Positions 17,869 to 27,286 are shown, counted from the stretch's first letter. The stretch is DNA of 64,000 bases from Verrucomicrobiaceae bacterium (GCA_016795485.1 JAEUHM010000010.1:78652-142651), one strand, 5' to 3'. The notes: a model not told the origin generated them from the sequence alone. Translations and numbers: made by a program.

Positions 17869-19077
17869 ATGGGATTACCTATAAGTTTCACGCCCGAGGC
17901 TGTGCTTGGCCAGCCAAAGCCCGCCCGACTTCCTCAAAGCCTCTTATATGCCACGAGCGCCGCAATTGGCGGCACTGGTTTAGATAGCACCTCGCTCGAG
18001 GGAGTCCTGGCCGGCCACTACAGCGGTTCGCTACAGCGAGTGCTGTCGTTTGGCTGCAATCGTGATGCTCTGCCTTCCAAATCCATGCAGTGGCACATGG
18101 TCCGAGCGCTCGCTCATCTGCCGAGCGAAGAATACTACGCTGCCAAAAAGCGCTACACAAGTTGGCTGGCCGCCCATGAGTTGCGCCGTGGTGGTTACGA
18201 TGCTTTTCACGGCTGGTCAGGAGACTGCTTTCACGCCTTGATCGAGGCTAGATTACGAGACATTCCCAGCGTGATCGATATTCCGACCTGGCACCGCAAT
18301 AAGGGAACACTTAAGCCAGGAGAAACACAGTCCGAGCGCGAAGAACGGCTTCAAGGTCGATCTTGGAAAGATTGGCGGAAATCATTACCCATCGACCGGA
18401 CGCGAATGCTCGCTGAATATGATCTCGCGGACATGCTGCTCATGCCCTCCCGCAAATCTGCGGAGACATTCCTGGCTGCAGGTGTGCCAGAGGCCAAACT
18501 TCACTACGTAGCTCGCGGGGTGGATGCCAAAAAGTACTCCCCAGGGACACAGCCAGAGACTTTTCGCCTCATTTTCGTCGGCGCACTCATCAAACGCAAA
18601 GGAGTCCACCACCTTCTGGAAGCTTGGAAGCGTCTTGCCCTGAAAAACGCTGAACTCGTGCTCCTTGGGACTCTGCACGATGAAATGAAGCCAGTACTGG
18701 CCGAGTTTGGAACCGAAGGTGTGAAGGTGCCCGGATTTTGTGCAAGTGTTCAAGATGAGTTGAAGCGCAGCAGCGCCTTCGTCTTTCCCAGCGAGTGTGA
18801 AGGTTTTGCAAAAGCCACCTTGGAAGCCGCCGCCTGTGCCCTCCCTCTGATCGCTACCGCAGAATCAGGTGATGCGCTTGTGGACGGGGAGAATGGCGTG
18901 TTGATTCCTCCCAACGAGCCAGACGCTTTGGCAGATGCCATCAAACAGCTCCATTCCCAGCAGTCAGAACTTGCTACAATGGGCATGAAAGGCCGCGAGC
19001 GTGTCCTGAAGTGCCTCACGTGGGACCACTACCGCGATAGAATCCTCCAGGCGTATGGCAGAGTGTTGAAGGCCTAA
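17869..19077 (+). CDS. Glycosyltransferase family 4
   Basis: A 402-aa GT-B glycosyltransferase. The N-terminal domain is divergent and includes the GYDAFHGWSGDCFHALIEAR block. The C-terminal GT4 domain is clear: VARGVDAKKYSPG, FRLIFVGALIKRKGVHHLLE, VPGFCASVQDELKRSSAFVF, and the nucleotide-sugar-binding PSECEGFAKATLEAAACALP with the E-x7-E pattern. It probably transfers a hexose to a lipid-linked or LPS acceptor on the cytoplasmic face. Neighbouring GT9 and MsbA-like genes support an LPS or surface-glycan role. Confidence 0.88.
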   Translation: MGLPISFTPEAVLGQPKPARLPQSLLYATSAAIGGTGLDSTSLEGVLAGHYSGSLQRVLSFGCNRDALPSKSMQWHMVRALAHLPSEEYYAAKKRYTSWLAAHELRRGGYDAFHGWSGDCFHALIEARLRDIPSVIDIPTWHRNKGTLKPGETQSEREERLQGRSWKDWRKSLPIDRTRMLAEYDLADMLLMPSRKSAETFLAAGVPEAKLHYVARGVDAKKYSPGTQPETFRLIFVGALIKRKGVHHLLEAWKRLALKNAELVLLGTLHDEMKPVLAEFGTEGVKVPGFCASVQDELKRSSAFVFPSECEGFAKATLEAAACALPLIATAESGDALVDGENGVLIPPNEPDALADAIKQLHSQQSELATMGMKGRERVLKCLTWDHYRDRILQAYGRVLKA

Positions 19078-19225
19078 CTCATGATTTCTTGCAGGCTCTT
19101 AAGCGGCTCCCCACCATGATGGCGGTTCACAAATCTGCCAATTGTGGCGAAGTTTGGCGGAAATCTGGATGCAAGCCCGTCCGAAAGGCCTTTGATGATA
19201 TGAAAGACGACGACCTGTAGTGTCC

Positions 19226-20176
19226 ATGCGCATTCTCTCCATCCAGCTCAAACGCATCGGTGATCTCATCCTCACCGCTCCGACGTTTGCGGCCCTACGG
19301 GAAGCTCATCCCGATGCTGAGTTGGTCGCTGTGGTGCAAGGAAGTGTTGCTTCACTAGCAAGAGAGTGCATTCCGGCTTTGGATCAGGTGTATGCGTGGC
19401 CAAGCCTTGGCGTGCTCCCATCAGTGGTGTTTGGGGAATGGGATCTAACGCTCGACTTCACTGGCACTGATCGCAGTGCTGGCATGTCTTGGCTTTCACG
19501 GGCCGATGTGGTGCGTGGCTACGAGAAGTTCGCTTCCAAAAAATGGCGTAAGCTCGCTTACTCGGAGTTGTGCGGGGCGTCCGTGCGAGAACTTCATACG
19601 GTGGACTTTCATCTGGCGCTGGCCGGATTACCAAGGCCCACCACACCGAGTTTTAGAGTGCCGGCGGTTAAAACTCCCGAGCTACCAACGAACTACGCCG
19701 TGGTCCATATTGGCACCGCAAGGGAGGAAAAGTTTTGGACCATGCCCGGCTGGGTTGAGGTCATTGAACACCTTGTGCGAGATCGCAATACGCCCGTCGT
19801 GCTAACCGGGACAAACGCGGGCATTGAACGCGCTCATTTGGACCTTTTGCGCTCATGGTTGAATGTGAAAGTGACTGACCTGACGGGAAAGCTTACATTG
19901 GTGCAGACGGCAAAAGTGGTAGCACATGCAAAGCTCGCTCTAGGAGTCGACAGCATGGCAATGCACTTGGCAGCGATGTATGAGCGGCCACAGGTGGTGC
20001 TTTTCGGTCCCACAAATCCGCATCATTGGAGACCACTTCACTCCAAAGCGATCACGCTCGCTGCTGGAAACCCGGATCCTGTCACCAACACTCGTCCGAA
20101 AGCTGCGGGCGCACCCATGGAACTCATCTCGACGGCGCAAGTGATGCGTGCTATCGAATCCCTCCAACCCAATTAA
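19226..20176 (+). CDS. Glycosyltransferase family 9 (heptosyltransferase-like), second copy
   Basis: A GT9 of 316 aa if started at ATG 19226; a GTG two codons earlier (19220) is also possible. It begins MRILSIQLKRIGDLILTAPT, the family N-terminus, and has VVHIGTAREEKFWTMPGW, VVLTGTNAGIERAH and LGVDSMAMHLAAMYERPQVV. The last block ends in LFGPTNPHHWRPL, the typical GT9 C-terminal motif. The stop overlaps the ABC exporter start (TAATG), indicating translational coupling. It is expected to act with the exporter in lipid A-core assembly. Confidence 0.88.
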   Translation: MRILSIQLKRIGDLILTAPTFAALREAHPDAELVAVVQGSVASLARECIPALDQVYAWPSLGVLPSVVFGEWDLTLDFTGTDRSAGMSWLSRADVVRGYEKFASKKWRKLAYSELCGASVRELHTVDFHLALAGLPRPTTPSFRVPAVKTPELPTNYAVVHIGTAREEKFWTMPGWVEVIEHLVRDRNTPVVLTGTNAGIERAHLDLLRSWLNVKVTDLTGKLTLVQTAKVVAHAKLALGVDSMAMHLAAMYERPQVVLFGPTNPHHWRPLHSKAITLAAGNPDPVTNTRPKAAGAPMELISTAQVMRAIESLQPN

Positions 20177-22077
20177 TGTCCGCAAAGAAAACCAAAGTCA
20201 GCCGCCAGGATTTGGCCGCAATGTCTTCCAAGGAGACCTGGGCGCTGGCCAAGGAAACCTACACCAAGCTGTTCGCTTTCGTACGGCCATACAAGGGCCG
20301 ATTTTTCCTCGGCCTGCTGCTCGGCGTGATGGCTGGACTCTCCAATGCCTTTCTGGTGCAAGGCATGTACCTGGTGTTCGCGGTTGTCCTAGCCAAACCG
20401 GAAGAGATCGCTGACCCCGAGAAGGCAAAGGATCTCTTTGAGTTTGGTTTTGGCGCCTACAAGCTGAATGCGCTCGACTACGTGCCTACCTCTTGGATCG
20501 GCTCAGACTCCATGTTGGTCCTCGCATGCCTCACGGTGCCACTGGTCTTCCTTCTCCGAGCCGGTCTCACCTATTTGGCCAACTACTGCATGATGTGGGT
20601 GGGCAACCGGGTGTTGTACGATCTACGAAATGCGACTTATGGTGCGATCTTGAAGCAGTCTCTTGGCTACTTTGCGCAAGCGAAGAGCGGCAATTTGGTG
20701 CAGACCGTTTTCAACCAAGCACGCGTTGCCCAGCAGAACCTCATCACTCTGGCGCAAGACCTTGTGCAGCGGCCAGTGTCTATCATCGCTATTCTGGCAA
20801 CGCTCTTCTACATGGCGCCGATGTTCACCTTTCTAGCGCTGATTGTGTTCCCGTTGTGCATTCTTCCTGTCGTCTACATCGGCAAAAAAGTCCGCAGTGC
20901 TGGCACCCAAGAAGAGCAGGAAGCAGGACAAATGATGGTGCAGATGACGGAGACGTTTCACGGCATTCGTGTGGTGAAGGCTCTGGCCCGTGAGCACCAC
21001 GAGATGGATCGCTTTAAGCAGTCGAATGCGACGATGAACAAGCTCATCATGCGTTACGGCAAAGCCATGGAACTGGTGGGCATGATCGTGGAGGTGGTCG
21101 CCTCACTCGGAGTCGCCATTGGTCTCTACTATGCGAAGAAGCACACGAACATCGACGGAAAGATGTTCTTTGCGCTGATCGGTGGCCTCACTCAAATCTA
21201 TCCTCACACGAAAGCGCTCTCTCGGGTGCAATTGATGATGCAAAAGGCTATCGTGGCCACCTCATCCATCTTTGCCACCTTGGATCAACAGCCAGATATC
21301 AAGGACAAGCCCGATGCCAAGGTGATCAAACGGAGCCAGGGGCGAGTTCGTTTTGAGAGCGTGACGTTTGGTTATAAGTCGGGCAAACCAGCGGTAAAAA
21401 ATATCTCGTTCAGCCTAGAGCCAGGTAAGTTTTACGCGCTTGTCGGCCCCACAGGAGCGGGAAAGAGCACTATCTTCACCTTGCTGCAGCGATTCTACGA
21501 CGTGAACTCAGGTGCGGTGTATTTGGACGATGTCGACATCAGGGACGTCACTCAAGAGTCACTGCGAAATCAAATCGGTGTGGTGAATCAAGACGCCTTC
21601 CTCTTTCACGACACGATCCGCGAGAACATCCGCTACGGGCGCTTGGATGCGAGCGAGGCTGACATCATGGACGCAGCTCGCCGCGCTCACGTCCATGACT
21701 TCGTCAAAGATAAGAAAGAAGGCTATGACACCGTGGTGGGTGACTCCGGCGGCAATCTTTCTGGAGGCCAAAAGCAAAGGGTAACCATTGCGCGTGCTAT
21801 TCTGAGGAACGCACCCATCCTTTTGTTAGACGAAGCCACGTCAGCGCTAGACACAGAGACGGAGCGAATCATCCAAGAGGCGATTCATGAGCTCTCGAAA
21901 GGCAAAACGGTCATCGCGATAGCCCACCGACTCTCCACCGTGCTCGAAGCCGACCGTATCATCGTCATGAAAGATGGCGGGATTGACGCTGCTGGGACTC
22001 ATCAAGAGTTGCTGCAAACCAGCGAGTTGTATCAGCGTCTCTATCAGCTTCAGTTCCAGGAAAACAACGCTACATGA
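20176..22077 (+). CDS. ABC transporter, fused permease-ATPase (MsbA-like exporter)
   Basis: A 633-aa half-transporter from ATG 20176, which overlaps the preceding stop by one base. An N-terminal six-helix permease domain (~30-390) precedes a nucleotide-binding domain with Walker A GPTGAGKST, Q-loop VVNQDAFLF, signature LSGGQKQR, Walker B ILLLDEATSALD and H-loop AIAHRLST. An unusual loop between TM1 and TM2 (PEEIADPEKAKDLFEF) lengthens the first periplasmic segment. It works as a dimer. Coupling to a GT9 favours export of an LPS precursor or other amphiphile, but a drug-exporter role cannot be excluded. Confidence 0.9.
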   Translation: MSAKKTKVSRQDLAAMSSKETWALAKETYTKLFAFVRPYKGRFFLGLLLGVMAGLSNAFLVQGMYLVFAVVLAKPEEIADPEKAKDLFEFGFGAYKLNALDYVPTSWIGSDSMLVLACLTVPLVFLLRAGLTYLANYCMMWVGNRVLYDLRNATYGAILKQSLGYFAQAKSGNLVQTVFNQARVAQQNLITLAQDLVQRPVSIIAILATLFYMAPMFTFLALIVFPLCILPVVYIGKKVRSAGTQEEQEAGQMMVQMTETFHGIRVVKALAREHHEMDRFKQSNATMNKLIMRYGKAMELVGMIVEVVASLGVAIGLYYAKKHTNIDGKMFFALIGGLTQIYPHTKALSRVQLMMQKAIVATSSIFATLDQQPDIKDKPDAKVIKRSQGRVRFESVTFGYKSGKPAVKNISFSLEPGKFYALVGPTGAGKSTIFTLLQRFYDVNSGAVYLDDVDIRDVTQESLRNQIGVVNQDAFLFHDTIRENIRYGRLDASEADIMDAARRAHVHDFVKDKKEGYDTVVGDSGGNLSGGQKQRVTIARAILRNAPILLLDEATSALDTETERIIQEAIHELSKGKTVIAIAHRLSTVLEADRIIVMKDGGIDAAGTHQELLQTSELYQRLYQLQFQENNAT

Positions 22078-23114
22078 GCCAGAAGATTGTTCAGAAGCCG
22101 CTTAGGATCGGCATCATCGGTGCCGGAGGTATCGTTAAGCAACGTCACCTGCCAGCCCTGCTGAAGATGCAGGATGAGGTGCGGATTGTGGCTGTCGCAA
22201 ATCAAACAACGGGCAGCGCTCAACGCTTTGTGCAGCAGCATGTGCCGGGTGCGCGTGCCTTGGACAAGTGGGAACAAGTGGCCAGCGACGACGAAGTAGA
22301 CGCCGTGTGGGTCGGCGCAACGCCTTGGCTCCACAAGGACGCCACCATCATGGCACTCAACCACGGTAAACATGTGTTTTGTCAGGCTCGCATGGCAAGA
22401 GACCTCTCCGAAGCTGGCCAGATGTGGGAAGCAAGCCTCCGCTACCCTGAACTCGTGACCGCTCTTTGCCCTGCTCCTCACGGCATGACCGGTGGGGAGT
22501 ATGTGAAGCAACTTTTGGCAGATAAGGCGATCGGCGATCCGATTCACTGTGTGCTCAACAGCTTCAACGATGCATGGCTTGACCCCAACAAACCACCTCA
22601 TTGGCGTCAGCGTGTGGATGTGAGCGGCCTACAAGTGCTCACACTCGGCATCTACGTTGAAGTGCTTCACCGTTGGCTCGGCGACATCGTTCAAGTGCAA
22701 GCAGACGGCGGTGTAGCTATTCCCGACCGGGGAGGTTACGAGGTAGAAGTGCCAGACTACCTAAACGTATTGTGCCAGTTCCGCAGTGGCGTGCGCGGTG
22801 CTCTCATGTTCAGTGGCGTTGCAAGTCACGGCAGGTCCGACGAACTCTCGATCTTTGGAACGGAAGGCACTTTGGTATACGACTTTGCCAACGAGCGCGT
22901 TCTACTGGGCAAACCAGGCAAGCCTCTTGAAGAGTTGCCAATCCCTTCTGAACATCGGCGGGAATGGACCGTGGAAAAGGACTTCGTGAACGCAGTTCTA
23001 GATCCAGAGGCACCTCGACCAAAGCCAGACTTCGTCGAGGGCATGCGCTACATGCGGGTTGTGCAGTCGGTCGCCCTCGCTCAGGACTCAGGAGAGGCCC
23101 AACGGGTCTGCTAA
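22074..23114 (+). CDS. Gfo/Idh/MocA family oxidoreductase
   Basis: A 346-aa NAD(P)-dependent oxidoreductase. The Rossmann N-terminus reads LRIGIIGAGGIVKQRHLPAL. The EKP motif that normally follows the nucleotide fold appears as HGKHVFCQARMARD, so the usual catalytic Lys of EKP is replaced by Ala in QAR. The C-terminal alpha/beta domain has GGYEVEVPDYLNV and FGTEGTLVYDFANERVLLG. Because the EKP lysine is lost, ordinary dehydrogenase activity is uncertain. Its start overlaps the ABC gene stop (ATGA), so it belongs to the same operon and is closed by the hairpin at 23119. Confidence 0.85.
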   Translation: MSQKIVQKPLRIGIIGAGGIVKQRHLPALLKMQDEVRIVAVANQTTGSAQRFVQQHVPGARALDKWEQVASDDEVDAVWVGATPWLHKDATIMALNHGKHVFCQARMARDLSEAGQMWEASLRYPELVTALCPAPHGMTGGEYVKQLLADKAIGDPIHCVLNSFNDAWLDPNKPPHWRQRVDVSGLQVLTLGIYVEVLHRWLGDIVQVQADGGVAIPDRGGYEVEVPDYLNVLCQFRSGVRGALMFSGVASHGRSDELSIFGTEGTLVYDFANERVLLGKPGKPLEELPIPSEHRREWTVEKDFVNAVLDPEAPRPKPDFVEGMRYMRVVQSVALAQDSGEAQRVC

Positions 23115-23118
23115 ACAA

Positions 23119-23145
23119 AAAAGAGCCGCACTCGGCGGCTCTTTT
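23119..23145. terminator. Bidirectional intrinsic terminator
   Basis: A perfect 11-bp stem (AAAAGAGCCGC paired with GCGGCTCTTTT, 5-nt loop ACTCG) with T-tract ends on both strands. It starts four bases after the oxidoreductase stop and 25 bp before the secG stop, so it can terminate both convergent transcripts. Confidence 0.93.
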
Positions 23146-23169
23146 CAAAATCAATTTCTCCGTTCCAGC

Positions 23170-23748
23170 TTACTCGCCCTTCGGGTTGGGCTTGGTTTCG
23201 CTTGGGCCTGCGGGAGTAGCAGGAGTTGTGGGTGCGGCTGCGGGTGCTTCCGGGGTAGCTGGAGCTTTTGGAGTGCTGTCAGCCGCTGGTTTGACAGGGG
23301 CGGGTGCCGTCGTGGCTGCTGGAGTTGTTTTTGGTGCTTCTGCAGGCTTGGTCACAGGAGTGGCGGCCGGTGCGGGTGCTTTGGGCGCCTCTACTGGCTG
23401 GCTGGTGGCGGCTGGAGTTGGCGTCGGAACGGATGCTGGGGCTGCGGCGGGAGTAGGAGCAGGTGCTGCTGCTTTAGCTGGATCGACGAGGCCTTTGGTG
23501 TCGTTGGCCAGCTTATGGTCGCGAGCGACAAGGGATGCGAGTGTCACCGTCAGGACGAAAAGCATGATCGCAAGCCAGACAGTGCCTTTTTGGAGCACGT
23601 TAGTGGTTTGAGCACCCCACATCTGGCTGGTAACGCCTTCACCAAACGCCGCGCCAAGGCCTTCCTGCCGAGGGCGCTGCATCATGACGATGAGGATCAA
23701 CAGAAGGCAGATAATGACTTCCAGGATGGTGAGGATGGTAATGAGCAT
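23170..23748 (-). CDS. secG: SecG preprotein translocase subunit with long Ala/Pro tail
   Basis: The first ~75 residues are a normal SecG: TM1 (ILTILEVIICLLLILIVMMQ), the conserved RPRQEGLGAAFGEG cytoplasmic loop, and TM2 (WLAIMLFVLTVTLASLV). SecG is the accessory subunit of the SecYEG channel. After TM2 there is an extra tail of about 110 residues, almost entirely Ala, Pro, Thr and Lys (blocks such as KAAAPAPTPAAAPASV). With SecG topology this tail should be periplasmic. It follows sco by 75 bp on the same strand. Confidence 0.9.
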   Translation of the reverse strand: MLITILTILEVIICLLLILIVMMQRPRQEGLGAAFGEGVTSQMWGAQTTNVLQKGTVWLAIMLFVLTVTLASLVARDHKLANDTKGLVDPAKAAAPAPTPAAAPASVPTPTPAATSQPVEAPKAPAPAATPVTKPAEAPKTTPAATTAPAPVKPAADSTPKAPATPEAPAAAPTTPATPAGPSETKPNPKGE

Positions 23749-23823
23749 AAAAGAAAAGAGGGGCGGGAATATGCGGGGTTTTGCAGTCTTGGCAAGATTT
23801 ACCTCGCCTTTGGGTGCCCCGGA

Positions 23824-24510
23824 CTACGGAGCCTCTGGTTTCTCGTTTAGCACGTATTCCAGGTCCTTCCTGAGCTTGGTCTGCGCTATTTTGCGGAACT
23901 CTGGGTCTGGGTTCAAGACTTCATACATGCCTCTGAGGTGACCATCCGCATCAACAAGGGCCACCCTCATGTCGTGATTGTATTTGTCGACTGGGCTAGT
24001 GCGCTGTGCTTCGGGTTTCTCCTCGAGCTTATAGAACTTCATCTTTAAGTTTAGGTAGGTACGGATGCGTGCTTGGTCGCCATTCACGAACCACCAGTTC
24101 TCTCCGGTGACTCCGTAGCCTTCGGCAGCCTCCTTCATCCGCTCTGGGGTATCGCCTGGATCAATTGCAAACGAGATGAACTGAAGCTGTGGATATTTTG
24201 CGGCAAACTGATCATACAGGCCCTTCATTTCGTCGATGATCATGCTGCAGCCACTCGGGCAGGTGCTGTAGAAGTGCGCAGCGAGGATCACCTTCCCCCG
24301 CAAATCGCTCAGCTTAACCGCCTTGCCAGAGCGTTCGGTGAGTTCGAGGTCATCCTTCAGTTGTGTGATGAACGGAGGACGGTCTTTGTCCTTCCGCATC
24401 GATTGGATCATGAGGTAGTTGTAAAGAATCACCACGCCACAAACCATGATGATGATAGGAATCCAAATGGACCAGGGGTTGATTTGTCTTTCGCTGGAAG
24501 GCGTGTTCAT
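23824..24510 (-). CDS. sco: SCO1/SenC copper chaperone for cytochrome oxidase
   Basis: A 228-aa membrane-anchored thioredoxin-like protein. One N-terminal transmembrane helix (IWIPIIIMVCGVVILYNYLM) is followed by the SCO domain: LSDLRGKVILAAHFYSTCPS ending in the CPSGC copper-binding motif (CxxxC) and the third ligand His in DKYNHDMRVALVD. SCO proteins load copper into the CuA site of subunit II in the periplasm. It sits downstream of ctaB at the end of the oxidase cluster, which fits the CuA-bearing coxB. Confidence 0.9.
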   Translation of the reverse strand: MNTPSSERQINPWSIWIPIIIMVCGVVILYNYLMIQSMRKDKDRPPFITQLKDDLELTERSGKAVKLSDLRGKVILAAHFYSTCPSGCSMIIDEMKGLYDQFAAKYPQLQFISFAIDPGDTPERMKEAAEGYGVTGENWWFVNGDQARIRTYLNLKMKFYKLEEKPEAQRTSPVDKYNHDMRVALVDADGHLRGMYEVLNPDPEFRKIAQTKLRKDLEYVLNEKPEAP

Positions 24511-24537
24511 AAGGTAAGGACGTGGCCGGAAAATCGC

Positions 24538-25470
24538 TTACTTCCAAGCCAACACGGTAAAAATGAGAACGAGTGGTAGATAGGCCAGGGTGCAGAAGAA
24601 GAGCTTCCTGGCGCTTGGCCGATCCCTCAACTGGCGGAACTTCCAGGCGAGCCAACAAAGCCACCCGCCAAGCGCGACTCCTGGCAGGAGGAACCACACT
24701 GACGCCACCTTCATCATCACCGGATAGAACATGAGCATCAAGGTAGCGATGGCATATCCAAGAGCATGCAGAGACGTTTTGGCACCTTTGTCATCATCAT
24801 TGGCCAACATGACGAACCCGCCTCGCTGATACTCATCGCGATACATCCAGTTGATGGCTAAAAAGTGTGGCAACTGCCAGAAGAACAGGAGCGCAAATAA
24901 ATAAATGGCACCCGGCTCGATAAGCAGTTCCCACCGGAAGTAACTTCCGGTGGCAGCACTTGGGCCAGCAGCTCCCGCCCAGCCGATGAGCGGTGGCAAA
25001 GCTCCCGAAACAGCACCAACGAGCGTGTTAGCCGCAGACGCTTGTTTTAGCGGCGTGTAGATGAAAAGATAGGTCGCCAAAGTCGCGGCGGTGAGGCCCG
25101 CAGCTTCTACGTTGACCTTGGCGGAGAGGTGAATGAGGGCAAATGAACTCAGAACCCAGCCCAGCCCGAAAGCTGCCGGTGTACTAATGCGACCGGATGG
25201 TAAAGGACGGTCAGCCGTGCGCACCATGCGTGAATCCGGCTCCACTTCCATGAGTTGATTGAACACAGCCGCTCCGAACGCTGCCAGGGTGCTGCCCAAA
25301 AGGGTATGAAATAGTAACCACCCGTCCAAAGGCTGCTGACGCCGGAGCCAAAAGCCCACAAACGTGGTCACGATGACTAGCGCACTCAGCCGAAACTTGG
25401 TTAGCACTAACAAGTCCTTCAGCATGGAAGGAGGTGCTTTTTCAGATTCTGATGCTTGGGATTCAGCCAT
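24538..25470 (-). CDS. ctaB: Protoheme IX farnesyltransferase (heme O synthase)
   Basis: A 310-aa UbiA-family integral membrane enzyme. The first Asp-rich motif appears as NQLMEVEPDSRMVRTADRPL, matching the N-x3-D-x3-D-x2-M-x-RT-x2-RP consensus in slightly altered form (E-x2-D). The second region is DEYQRGGFVMLAND. It transfers farnesyl to heme B, giving heme O, the precursor of heme A. ATG 25470 was chosen over an upstream frame because it gives the expected family length; it overlaps the ctaA stop by 8 bp. Confidence 0.93.
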   Translation of the reverse strand: MAESQASESEKAPPSMLKDLLVLTKFRLSALVIVTTFVGFWLRRQQPLDGWLLFHTLLGSTLAAFGAAVFNQLMEVEPDSRMVRTADRPLPSGRISTPAAFGLGWVLSSFALIHLSAKVNVEAAGLTAATLATYLFIYTPLKQASAANTLVGAVSGALPPLIGWAGAAGPSAATGSYFRWELLIEPGAIYLFALLFFWQLPHFLAINWMYRDEYQRGGFVMLANDDDKGAKTSLHALGYAIATLMLMFYPVMMKVASVWFLLPGVALGGWLCWLAWKFRQLRDRPSARKLFFCTLAYLPLVLIFTVLAWK

Positions 25471-26440
25471 GTGACGATTTTTGATGCGCCGTCTGAAGCA
25501 ACCACAAGAATAGCCCGCTGACGAGCAGGGATGACAAACCAATGTGAAGGATTTGTGCGGTGGGCACGATACCGACATGGGCGAGGATCACCCCCAAGAC
25601 CATTTGTGCCAAGATGAGACCGAGGATGGCTTTCTCCAAGAAGGTCCGGTGGCCGTTCTTGATGAAAAACACGACTCCTGCACCGACGATGAGCCAGGAT
25701 GCACTGCGATGAACGAGGTAGACCCAAGTCTGCTCAAGTTCTGTTACCCAGGCGCTTCTCGGTTGCCCGAGATGGGTCTTGGCGAGCATATCCGTCATCT
25801 CCCGCACCTGCGAGCCCAAGACACCTTCCGCCACGACTGCTGCAAACAGCCACAGAGCGATCTGCCGTGGGAACATTCGCGATTCGATGCCGGATTGGCT
25901 CAACTCAAACCCACTTCGATGCATCGCAAACACCAAGACGCACAACAGCACAATCGCGAGCGCCATATGAAGGGTGATGATGCCCGGTTTTAGTCCGCTA
26001 TAGACGACTCTGGCTCCCAGCCATGCGTTGAATAATACCAGAAGCAAAGCAAGCCATGCCGCGACATGCACCGATGGGAATCTCTTTCGCTGGAGAAACG
26101 AAGCAATCAGAAGCGCAAGCGCAGACAAGCCTACCGGCATACTCGTCAGACGATTGATGTATTCGATCCATGTGTGGGTGGCGTTGAACTCTGCTCGAAT
26201 AGTAGCAGGTGTGATGGATGCAGGATCTCTGCCGTGCTGTGCTGCTTTTCGCCGAAACCGCTCGATGTCCAAGTGTTCGAAGTCGATCTGCTCAGCAGAG
26301 GTGGGCGGGATAGCTCGGCCATAACAAAAAGGCCAATCGGGGCAACCAAGGCCTGAGCCAGTGGCCCGAACAATGGCACCAACGAAAACCAACAACAGCA
26401 CCGCCAAGTAGGCGATGGTAGCTAGTCGCTTGAGCAACAT
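25463..26440 (-). CDS. ctaA: Heme A synthase (CtaA/COX15)
   Basis: A 325-aa, eight-helix membrane protein. Diagnostic sequences are VFVGAIVRATGSGLGCPDWP near residue 15, an HTWIEYINRLTSM segment, and a later VHRSASWLIVG. The histidine pairs (E-x-N-R-L with H-T-W; LHMALA; VHRSAS; LHIGLS) are the heme ligands. It oxidises the heme O methyl group to give heme A. The start at ATG 26440 is preferred over TTG 26497, which would only add residues overlapping coxB. It makes the cofactor for the aa3 oxidase encoded upstream. Confidence 0.93.
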   Translation of the reverse strand: MLLKRLATIAYLAVLLLVFVGAIVRATGSGLGCPDWPFCYGRAIPPTSAEQIDFEHLDIERFRRKAAQHGRDPASITPATIRAEFNATHTWIEYINRLTSMPVGLSALALLIASFLQRKRFPSVHVAAWLALLLVLFNAWLGARVVYSGLKPGIITLHMALAIVLLCVLVFAMHRSGFELSQSGIESRMFPRQIALWLFAAVVAEGVLGSQVREMTDMLAKTHLGQPRSAWVTELEQTWVYLVHRSASWLIVGAGVVFFIKNGHRTFLEKAILGLILAQMVLGVILAHVGIVPTAQILHIGLSSLLVSGLFLWLLQTAHQKSSHG

Positions 26441-26493
26441 GGTCGGTCCGGCAGGCAGGTGCAAAACAGCCACCGCCTCGCCCACCTCGGTTA

Positions 26494-27276
26494 TCAATGT
26501 GCCGCCACTGTGGTGTTGGCCTTCAGTGCGTTGTCAGACTGTGCCTTGAACCACTTGTCGAAGTCTGCCTCGCTCACCACCTCAAGGGTTGCCTTCATCT
26601 GGGAGTGACCAGAACCGCAAAGCTGACCGCAGATGATGTCCCAAGTGCCTTCTTTGACCGGCTTGAACCACATATGGCTCTTGATTCCTGGAGTTGCGTC
26701 CTGAGCGGCGCGCATTGGAACAAGGGCAAGGTTGTGGATGACATCCTTGGAGCCCACGTCGACAATCACTGGGCGATTGTTTGGTAACTTCATGGTGGCT
26801 GCCACAAGGAAATCGTCTTTGCCGTTTGGATCCGCCATGTCACGTCCGATGGGATTGTTTGGACCAATCAGCCGTGGGTCAACGCGGCCAAGCACGCCAT
26901 CGTTACCTGCATAGTGGAAGTTCCAAAGGAACTGCTCGCCCACGGCGCGCATCTTCACGACATCAGGACCCGTTGGATAGCCATCCGCTTGCCTCGCCCA
27001 AAGGGGAAACGCGAACCCAACCAACAGAACGGCTTCGACAATACAAACGCCGATCTCGATGTGTGTAGTGGCGTGTCCACGTACACCGTGATAGTCCGCT
27101 TTTGGGTTTCGTTTGGCGTTAAAGCGCCAGAAAGTGTAAACGAGGAACACGGACCAGCCAACGAAGAGGATAGCCATGAACCAATGAACAAAGCCGTTCA
27201 TGTGATCGACTTGAGCACCGTGCTCAGAGGCGAGTTCAGGAAGCCAGAAGGGTTTGAGAATGGAGGTTACGTCCAT
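26494..27276 (-). CDS. coxB: Cytochrome c oxidase subunit II (CuA)
   Basis: A 260-aa subunit II with two N-terminal transmembrane helices (MAILFVGWSVFLVYTFWRF and IEIGVCIVEAVLLVGFAFPL) and a periplasmic cupredoxin domain. The CuA ligands are visible: His in DVIHNLALVP, then CGQLCGSGHSQM giving Cys, Cys, His and Met. No fused cytochrome c domain follows, so this is an aa3-type and not a caa3-type subunit II. The aromatic entry patch appears as GEQFLWNFHYAG. Unusually it is separated from coxA by coxC, coxD and two small genes. Confidence 0.95.
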   Translation of the reverse strand: MDVTSILKPFWLPELASEHGAQVDHMNGFVHWFMAILFVGWSVFLVYTFWRFNAKRNPKADYHGVRGHATTHIEIGVCIVEAVLLVGFAFPLWARQADGYPTGPDVVKMRAVGEQFLWNFHYAGNDGVLGRVDPRLIGPNNPIGRDMADPNGKDDFLVAATMKLPNNRPVIVDVGSKDVIHNLALVPMRAAQDATPGIKSHMWFKPVKEGTWDIICGQLCGSGHSQMKATLEVVSEADFDKWFKAQSDNALKANTTVAAH

Positions 27277-27286
27277 TGTTTAGAGT

